Of a stretch of 64,000 nucleotides of DNA, positions 59,673 to 64,000 are shown piece by piece. A program made the translations under genes and the position numbers. Positions within the stretch are counted from its first letter, which is position 1. Every line of letters begins with the position of its first letter. The notes under the pieces were generated by a model. The model saw only the letters and a program-made list of their open reading frames with translations, was not told the origin of the DNA and did no database searches. The stretch comes from Kribbella pittospori. GTDB lineage: Bacteria > Actinomycetota > Actinomycetes > Propionibacteriales > Kribbellaceae. The DNA lies in contig NZ_SJKB01000017.1 of assembly GCF_004331465.1 (NCBI RefSeq), forward strand, positions 83,695 to 147,694, read 5' to 3'.

Positions 59673-59735
59673 CACGCATCCCCGGTCACTGGACTTGCGC
59701 GTCCCGATCTCAATGCACTGGTGGAACAGGACAAA

Positions 59736-59769
59736 ACAGGACGTCTCCGCGGCTTGCGGGACGTCCTGT
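59736..59769 (-). terminator. strong hairpin with T-run, intrinsic terminator for the minus-strand gene
   Basis: ACAGGACGTC (59736-59745) pairs perfectly with GACGTCCTGT (59760-59769), and the inner CCGC/GCGG extends the stem to 14 base pairs around GGCTT with one bulged T. On the minus strand the stem is followed by TTTTG, as in a Rho-independent terminator of the gene ending at 59795; it may also stop plus-strand transcription from the DUF302 gene. Confidence 0.75.
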
Positions 59770-59794
59770 CAGCTCGTGACGTGGCGGCACATCG

Positions 59795-60076
59795 TCAACG
59801 GTGGCGCCTGACTGCCTTGGCGAGCTCGTTCTTCGTCATCTTCGAGCGGCCTTTGATCCCCATGCGCTTGGCATCGGCGTACAGCTGCTCTTTCGTCATG
59901 GAGGCAGCCTTCGTCTTCGAATCGGGTTTGCCGTACCGGGGCCCGCTGATATGCCCGGCCATCCCGATGCGAGGCTCGGTGTCTTCCTCCGTGAGGTATT
60001 GAGCGACGTTCTTCACTCCGCCCTTGATCTGTTCGACCTGCTGCCCGAGCTTGTCGCCCAGGCTCTCCTTCGCCAT
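59795..60076 (-). CDS. small basic protein with Rho-N/SAP-like C-terminus
   Basis: A 93-residue protein: an N-terminal helix MAKESLGDKLGQQVEQIKGG, a linker with MAGHISGPRYGKPDSKTKAA, then MTKEQLYADAKRMGIKGRSK and MTKNELAKAVRRH, which resembles the Rho termination factor N-terminal helix-extension-helix fold that binds nucleic acids. ATG at 60076 is chosen because GGAG lies five bases upstream; GTG at 60082 is too close to it. Ends before a strong hairpin. Confidence 0.8.
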   Translation of the reverse strand: MAKESLGDKLGQQVEQIKGGVKNVAQYLTEEDTEPRIGMAGHISGPRYGKPDSKTKAASMTKEQLYADAKRMGIKGRSKMTKNELAKAVRRHR

Positions 60077-60110
60077 CGCCACTCCTTCATCTACAGCAGA
60101 TGCCCGTCAA

Positions 60111-60137
60111 GTACCCGCGGCCATTCGCTGCCGAAAC
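60111..60137 (-). promoter_or_regulatory. SigF-like promoter candidate for the Rho-N-like gene
   Basis: On the minus strand GTTT (60137-60134), a 17-base spacer and GGGTAC (60116-60111) fit the looser mycobacterial SigF spacing. The gene start at 60076 is 35 bases downstream. Weaker than the gas vesicle promoter because of spacer length. Confidence 0.4.
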
Positions 60138-60148
60138 GTGGAGGCGAG

Positions 60149-60478
60149 TCATCGCCGTTCACCAGCATCCTGACTTCCGTCGCCGTGCGGCGTCTCTCGA
60201 GGCTGGAGCTGGGCGGCGAGCTGGGCACGCCACTGATACAGCTGCGCGAGCGCCTGGAGGCGGGCCAGCTCGAGGGCGGCCCGCCCAGCACGAAGGACGA
60301 TCGGTCCGTCCTCACGCCAATACTCTCGCAGAGACGTCTCGAGTTGGGTCGCGCTCAGCTCACCGCGGCCCGCGCGCTGCAGTAGTTCTCTGACTACCGC
60401 GAGCCGGCCTGCCGCAGCCTGGAGCTCCGCTTCTCGTTCCCGGTCGGCGTCAACAGGGCTGTCACCCGGCTTCGTCAT
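60149..60478 (-). CDS. helical protein of unknown function
   Basis: A 109-residue Ala/Leu/Arg-rich, probably coiled-coil protein (AELQAAAGRLAVVRELLQRA, GELSATQLETSLREYWRED, LARLQALAQLYQWRAQLAAQ). No family recognised. Its ATG overlaps the stop of the hydrophobic 101-residue gene by four bases, so the two are a coupled pair within the stress island. Confidence 0.65.
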   Translation of the reverse strand: MTKPGDSPVDADREREAELQAAAGRLAVVRELLQRAGRGELSATQLETSLREYWREDGPIVLRAGRAALELARLQALAQLYQWRAQLAAQLQPRETPHGDGSQDAGERR

Positions 60479-60780
60479 GTCGGCTGGATGCGCGGCGCTG
60501 CTCCCCCAGTGCGAGCGCCAAGACCCTCCAAGAGGCGGATCAGGGCGTCGAGCAGACTCTGCAGAAGATTCCCAAGGACTCCGCCGAGATCGACACCGTC
60601 GAGGAGTCCCGCGATCGCGCACAGCAGGTTGCCGAGCAGATTGCCGGGCCCCGGGATGGCGGTGATGTCCAGGACGACTTGGTTCAGCTGCACCCGCAGG
60701 CCCAGCAGGTTGAGGTCAAGCGGTCCGAGCTCGAGGTGAAGGATGGGACAGACGTCCGGCTGAGGAGGTGGTTCAGTCAT
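60475..60780 (-). CDS. hydrophobic LNLLG-type protein of unknown function
   Basis: A 101-residue protein with LELGPLDLNLLGLRVQLNQV, VVLDITAIPGPGNLLGNLLC and LLDGVDLGGVLGNLLQSLL. This Leu/Gly pattern occurs in a recurring group of actinobacterial and haloarchaeal proteins of unknown role. It has no ordinary transmembrane helix with a signal sequence. Translationally coupled to the helical protein downstream. Confidence 0.7.
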   Translation of the reverse strand: MTEPPPQPDVCPILHLELGPLDLNLLGLRVQLNQVVLDITAIPGPGNLLGNLLCAIAGLLDGVDLGGVLGNLLQSLLDALIRLLEGLGARTGGAAPRIQPT

Positions 60781-61029
60781 GGGCCGGCCTCCGATCTAAC
60801 GGAAGGATCCGTTGGTGAGACACATCAGGGGAGGTGCGCCACGGACCCGGCTGAGCCCGCACTTCGAGTGTTGGTCCGCTGCCGCGAAACGCGCAAGAAC
60901 AGGCGCGTTCTTTCGTGGCCAGGAGTGGTCCGGATTCCGCATACCGGCCGATATCGGCCTGGTTCGCATGGAGGACGCAGCCGCGGGCACCGGGCGGCGA
61001 CAGTGAACCGAACCCGTAAGGAGAGACCA

Positions 61030-61203
61030 ATGGGTGTCGGAGACAAGGCGAAGAACGCTGCCAAGTCCGCCAAGGGCAAGGCCAAAGAAATGACAGGCGA
61101 CGCGACGGACAATCGTGACCTGCAGGCCGAAGGCCGAGCCGAGAAGACGAAGGCGGACGTCAAGCAGGCCGGCGAAAAGGTGAAGGACGCAGCCAAGAAG
61201 TGA
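61030..61203 (+). CDS. CsbD-family stress protein
   Basis: A 57-residue, Lys/Ala-rich, probably unfolded protein: MGVGDKAKNAAKSAKGKAKE, MTGDATDNRDLQAEGRAEKT and KADVKQAGEKVKDAAK. CsbD proteins are abundant general-stress proteins; Bacillus csbD is SigB-dependent. ATG at 61030 has AAGGAGAG about seven bases upstream. Confidence 0.9.
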   Translation: MGVGDKAKNAAKSAKGKAKEMTGDATDNRDLQAEGRAEKTKADVKQAGEKVKDAAKK

Positions 61204-61302
61204 CCTTCGCCGAGCGCGACCTCCCAGGATCCCCATCCATCGCGATGGGGATCCGCTCGTTGAACGAGACCAGGTCGCGGTGCTGTGGCCGAGCGACTGG
61301 GG

Positions 61303-62199
61303 CTAGCCCTTCGTGGTGTCGTGGACCGTCTGTTCCTCGGATTCGGCGTTGATCTCCGCGCCGAGCAGTACGGCGTACGCGGTCAACCACAACCACAGCA
61401 TCAGGACCACGACCGCGGCCAAGCTACCGTACGTCTTGGCGTAGTTGCCGAAAGTCTCCACATAGAGCGAGAACCCGATCGAAGCAATCAGCCAGATCAC
61501 CGTCGCGACCACGGCACCGACGGAGACCCAACGCATCCGCGGCGCGTCCCGATCGGGACCGAGTCGGTAGATGACGGCGAGCGCCACCGTGATCAGAACG
61601 ATCGCCAGCAGCAGCCGGACCACGCCCAGCACAATCCGCAATGGCGCCGACAGCTCCGCGCCGATCGCCGCACCAAGTGAGAAGAGCGCGATCGCCAGCA
61701 GGACGAACACGATCGCCCCGAGTGTCATCGACAACGCGAGACCCTTGCGGCGCACGAACCCGCGCGTCTCCTCCGCATCGTAGGCCAGATTCACTGCCGT
61801 CAGCAGGTACCCGACGCCACCCGACGCGGTCCACAGCGCGACCACCACAGCGATGGCCAGTCCGATGCCCAAGCCCTGTCGCGGTGCCGAGGTGAAGGCA
61901 TCGATCTGCTGGAGCAGCAGATCGCGCCCGGACGCCGGCATCGCAGCAGCCAGATCCTCGACCTGGTTGCGGATCTGAATCGGATCCGCAACCAGCCCGT
62001 ACGTCAGCACCGCGGCAACCACCGCCGGGAACAGCGACAGGAACGCGAAGAACGCAACACCGGCCGACAACAGCGGAACCTGATCAGCCTTCGCCTCCGA
62101 CCAGGCCCGCCGAAGAATCTGCCACCACCCCGCAGCAGGAATCTCCGTCGGCTTGCGTGCATCCACCCCCGGTACGCTGTCCTGCCGCTCACCAACCAT
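61303..62199 (-). CDS. YihY/BrkB-family membrane protein
   Basis: A 298-residue membrane protein with six helices, starting GWWQILRRAWSEAKADQVPL and LSAGVAFFAFLSLFPAVVAA, and containing ALWTASGGVGYLLTAVNLAY. This is the YihY/BrkB fold (formerly mis-named RNase BN). Function is unknown, probably envelope related. ATG at 62199 is used over a longer in-frame start. Divergent from the Rieske-FAD gene. Confidence 0.9.
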   Translation of the reverse strand: MVGERQDSVPGVDARKPTEIPAAGWWQILRRAWSEAKADQVPLLSAGVAFFAFLSLFPAVVAAVLTYGLVADPIQIRNQVEDLAAAMPASGRDLLLQQIDAFTSAPRQGLGIGLAIAVVVALWTASGGVGYLLTAVNLAYDAEETRGFVRRKGLALSMTLGAIVFVLLAIALFSLGAAIGAELSAPLRIVLGVVRLLLAIVLITVALAVIYRLGPDRDAPRMRWVSVGAVVATVIWLIASIGFSLYVETFGNYAKTYGSLAAVVVLMLWLWLTAYAVLLGAEINAESEEQTVHDTTKG

Positions 62200-62374
62200 C
62201 TGTGCCCCGCAACCGAACGTCGAGAAATGGCACACTTCCGTACCACCGCCGAATCGCGCTGCCGGTACCCGGCCACAAACCTCCGGCGGTCGAGGTCGAA
62301 CCCGCGCCGTTCTGTGCGGTTACTCCTCCCCGGTCTGCCGCAAGTGCGCGCGCTTGGTCGATGCATGCGTACCG

Positions 62375-62399
62375 GCGTTGTTCGCATCCGGCTGGGTAC
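62375..62399 (+). promoter_or_regulatory. SigB/SigF-like promoter candidate for the Rieske-FAD gene
   Basis: GCGT (62375-62378), a 15-base spacer and GGGTAC (62394-62399) match the stress-sigma pattern. The ATG at 62410 would be only about four bases after the expected transcription start, so a nearly leaderless mRNA would result. Plausible in actinobacteria but weak evidence. Confidence 0.35.
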
Positions 62400-62409
62400 C
62401 GGCGGCGGC

Positions 62410-63909
62410 ATGACGATTCAGGGGTCGGTGTGGCTGGCAACCGCGACCATGCCGGAGTACGACGTACTCGATGCAGATCTGGATGCTGACGTGCTGGTTG
62501 TCGGTGGTGGGGTGATCGGGCTCACCACGGCGCTGTTCCTGCAGGAGGCGGGCGCCGATGTCGTCCTGCTCGAGGGTGGCCGGATCGGCGCGCGTACCAG
62601 CGGGAACACGACCGGCAAGGTGACGTCCCAGCACGGCGCGATCTACGCGAGCCTGCTGGATCGGCATGGACGGGACACGGCGCAGCAGTACGCCACCGCC
62701 AACCAGGACGCCGTCGAGACGGTTGCGGCTCTGGTGGATCGGCTCGGCCTCGAGTGTGAGTTCAGCCGCGCGCCCAGCTTCGTGTACACGACCGGCTCCG
62801 AGGACCTGCGCCGCGAGGCGGAAGTGGCGGCGCAACTCGGCCTGCCGGCCCACCTGGCCGACACGCAGGAGCTCGGCCTCCCGGTGCAGGCCACTGAAGT
62901 CGTCCGCTTCGACGACCAGGTGCAGCTGCACCCCAGCCGCTACCTCGCGGGCCTGGCCGCCGCGTTCACCCGCGCAGGCGGCCGGATCTTCGAACGCAGC
63001 CGTGTGACGGACCTACGCACCGACGATCGCATCGAGGCAGACACCGAGCCCGGGCGAACCGTCCGCGCGTCCCACGCAGCCGTGGCGACCCTGTTGCCGA
63101 TCGGGACCGTGGGCGGCTACTTCGCCCGCACCAGACCGCACCAGTCCCACGGAATCGCCGTACGACTCCCGATCGAGGCGCCGACCGGGATGACGATCTC
63201 CGTCGACGACCCGATCAGGTCGACCAGGCCCTGGCCGGGTGGCGGCCCGAACGGTCTCATCGTCGTCGGCAGCGACCACGAGACCGGCGACCAGAGCGAC
63301 ACGAACGCGGCGTACCAGGGCCTGGTGGATTGGGTCGGCTCGCTGTGGAATGTCAGCCTGCAATCCGAATACCGCTGGTCCGCGCAGGACTACAGCACCC
63401 CCGACCAGCTCCCGTACGTCGGGAAAGCGCCGGGCTCGGACCTACTGGTTGCCACCGGCATGCACAAGTGGGGACTCAGCAACGGAACCGTTGCCGCCGG
63501 CATCCTGCGCGACACGGTCCTCGGTCATGACAACCCGTGGAGCGACCTGTACGACGCCGGCCGGATCGGCGACGCCCACGCGGTCGCACAACTGGTGAAG
63601 GACAACCTCAAGGTCGGCAAGGAATTCGCCGCAGGTCACCTCCAACGCGTCCTCGGCGCCGGTCTGGACCACATCGAAACAGGCGAGGGCGGTCTGTACG
63701 ACGGCGACGGCCGAACCGTCGGCGCGTACCGCGACCACGCCGGCGATCTGCACACCGTCGTACCGGTTTGCACGCACCTCGGCTGCCCACTGCGCTGGAA
63801 CCAGGCCGACACCACCTGGGACTGCAACTGCCACGGCTCCCGCTTCACCCCCGACGGCACAGTCCTCGACGGCCCCTCAACCACCCCCCTCAACCAGCCC
63901 GACGCCTGA
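62410..63909 (+). CDS. FAD-dependent oxidoreductase with C-terminal Rieske domain
   Basis: A 499-residue protein. Residues about 20-400 are a DAO-type flavoenzyme (VLVVGGGVIGLTTALFLQEA, TSGNTTGKVTSQHGAIYAS, LVATGMHKWGLSNGTVAAGI). Residues about 410-495 form a Rieske domain with both cluster motifs, VCTHLGCPLRWN and DCNCHGSRFTPDG. It probably moves electrons from an organic substrate through FAD to the [2Fe-2S] centre; the substrate is unknown. ATG at 62410 follows GGCGGCGGC, with no strong ribosome site, in line with a leaderless transcript. Confidence 0.9.
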   Translation: MTIQGSVWLATATMPEYDVLDADLDADVLVVGGGVIGLTTALFLQEAGADVVLLEGGRIGARTSGNTTGKVTSQHGAIYASLLDRHGRDTAQQYATANQDAVETVAALVDRLGLECEFSRAPSFVYTTGSEDLRREAEVAAQLGLPAHLADTQELGLPVQATEVVRFDDQVQLHPSRYLAGLAAAFTRAGGRIFERSRVTDLRTDDRIEADTEPGRTVRASHAAVATLLPIGTVGGYFARTRPHQSHGIAVRLPIEAPTGMTISVDDPIRSTRPWPGGGPNGLIVVGSDHETGDQSDTNAAYQGLVDWVGSLWNVSLQSEYRWSAQDYSTPDQLPYVGKAPGSDLLVATGMHKWGLSNGTVAAGILRDTVLGHDNPWSDLYDAGRIGDAHAVAQLVKDNLKVGKEFAAGHLQRVLGAGLDHIETGEGGLYDGDGRTVGAYRDHAGDLHTVVPVCTHLGCPLRWNQADTTWDCNCHGSRFTPDGTVLDGPSTTPLNQPDA

Positions 63910-63927
63910 TCCCAATCACAGTGCGCT

Positions 63928-64000
63928 TCACTCGCGGGTGGTTGCGATCAGGCGTTTGGCGACTTCTCGGAGTTTGACGTTGCCGTCTTGGGAGAGGCGG
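63928..64000 (-). CDS. C-terminal end of an ANTAR-domain protein (runs off window)
   Basis: The last 23 codons, RLSQDGNVKLREVAKRLIAT, then TRE and a stop at 63928, match the end of the ANTAR domain at 46714 (RYSQDTNTKLRDVAQQLID). The DNA is also similar. Upstream sequence lies beyond the window, so the domain order is unknown. Confidence 0.75.
   Translation of the reverse strand, partial: RLSQDGNVKLREVAKRLIATTRE

Noticed and set aside
60812..61006. 64-codon plus-strand frame upstream of the CsbD gene
   Set aside because: No protein-like pattern and a better explanation as the control region of CsbD.

Overview
The window is very GC-rich, densely packed actinobacterial chromosome. Many ATGA/GTGA stop-start overlaps, GC-rich third codon positions, a Tad-type pilus locus, a 180-kDa NAD-glutamate dehydrogenase, an inositol catabolic operon with GntR regulators and a Streptomyces-type gas vesicle cluster point to a soil actinomycete. 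A member of Propionibacteriales such as Kribbella would fit; the genus is an inference from gene content. I saw no rRNA, tRNA, CRISPR array or insertion sequence.

Layout. 0-8 kb: regulator/partner pairs (LysR with an EamA exporter, XRE with an MFS pump, TetR with an NmrA-like reductase), a pentapeptide-repeat protein, prfB and an SDR enzyme. 8-12.7 kb: a minus-strand Tad/Flp pilus operon (tadA, tadB, tadC, a small Flp-like protein, two TadE-like and one TadG-like protein), followed by a plus-strand ECF sigma factor with a membrane partner. 14-19 kb: GntR, a Gfo/Idh/MocA oxidoreductase, a CTP-synthase-like amidotransferase, LysR and a degenerate phosphotransferase.

19.6-35 kb: myo-inositol import and catabolism, read almost entirely leftward: iolG2, iolE, iolC, an aldolase, iolB, iolD, a second TIM-barrel enzyme, a three-gene ABC importer, iolG1 and mmsA, with a divergent GntR regulator at the upstream end. 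The aldolase carries an unusual N-terminal extension of about 500 residues made of Pro/Gln/Ser/Thr-rich repeats.

35-46.7 kb: an IMP-cyclohydrolase-like protein, a methyltransferase, the large NAD-GDH, a five-gene redox operon (ferredoxin, NuoF/SLBB protein, ferric-reductase-like membrane protein, ApbE, and a Ser/Gly-rich anchored protein), and a MarR regulator with twin operators facing an NmrA gene broken by one missing base.

46.7-64 kb: a stress and gas vesicle island. It lies between an intact GAF-ANTAR regulator and a second ANTAR-type C-terminus cut by the window edge. It contains a Ser/Thr kinase, a conserved TM-helix membrane protein, and gvpA-F-G-O-J-L-S-K. Upstream in the same run are two proteins with opposite charge: an SRPBCC protein with a tail of about 200 residues without Lys/Arg/His, and a histone-H1-like Lys/Ala-rich protein. 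Small stress proteins (DUF302, CsbD, DUF6458), a BrkB-family membrane protein and a Rieske-FAD oxidoreductase follow. Sequences matching the actinobacterial SigB/SigF promoter pattern (GTTT-like, 15-17 bases, GGGTAC) precede the gas vesicle run and several stress genes, suggesting one stress-sigma regulon.
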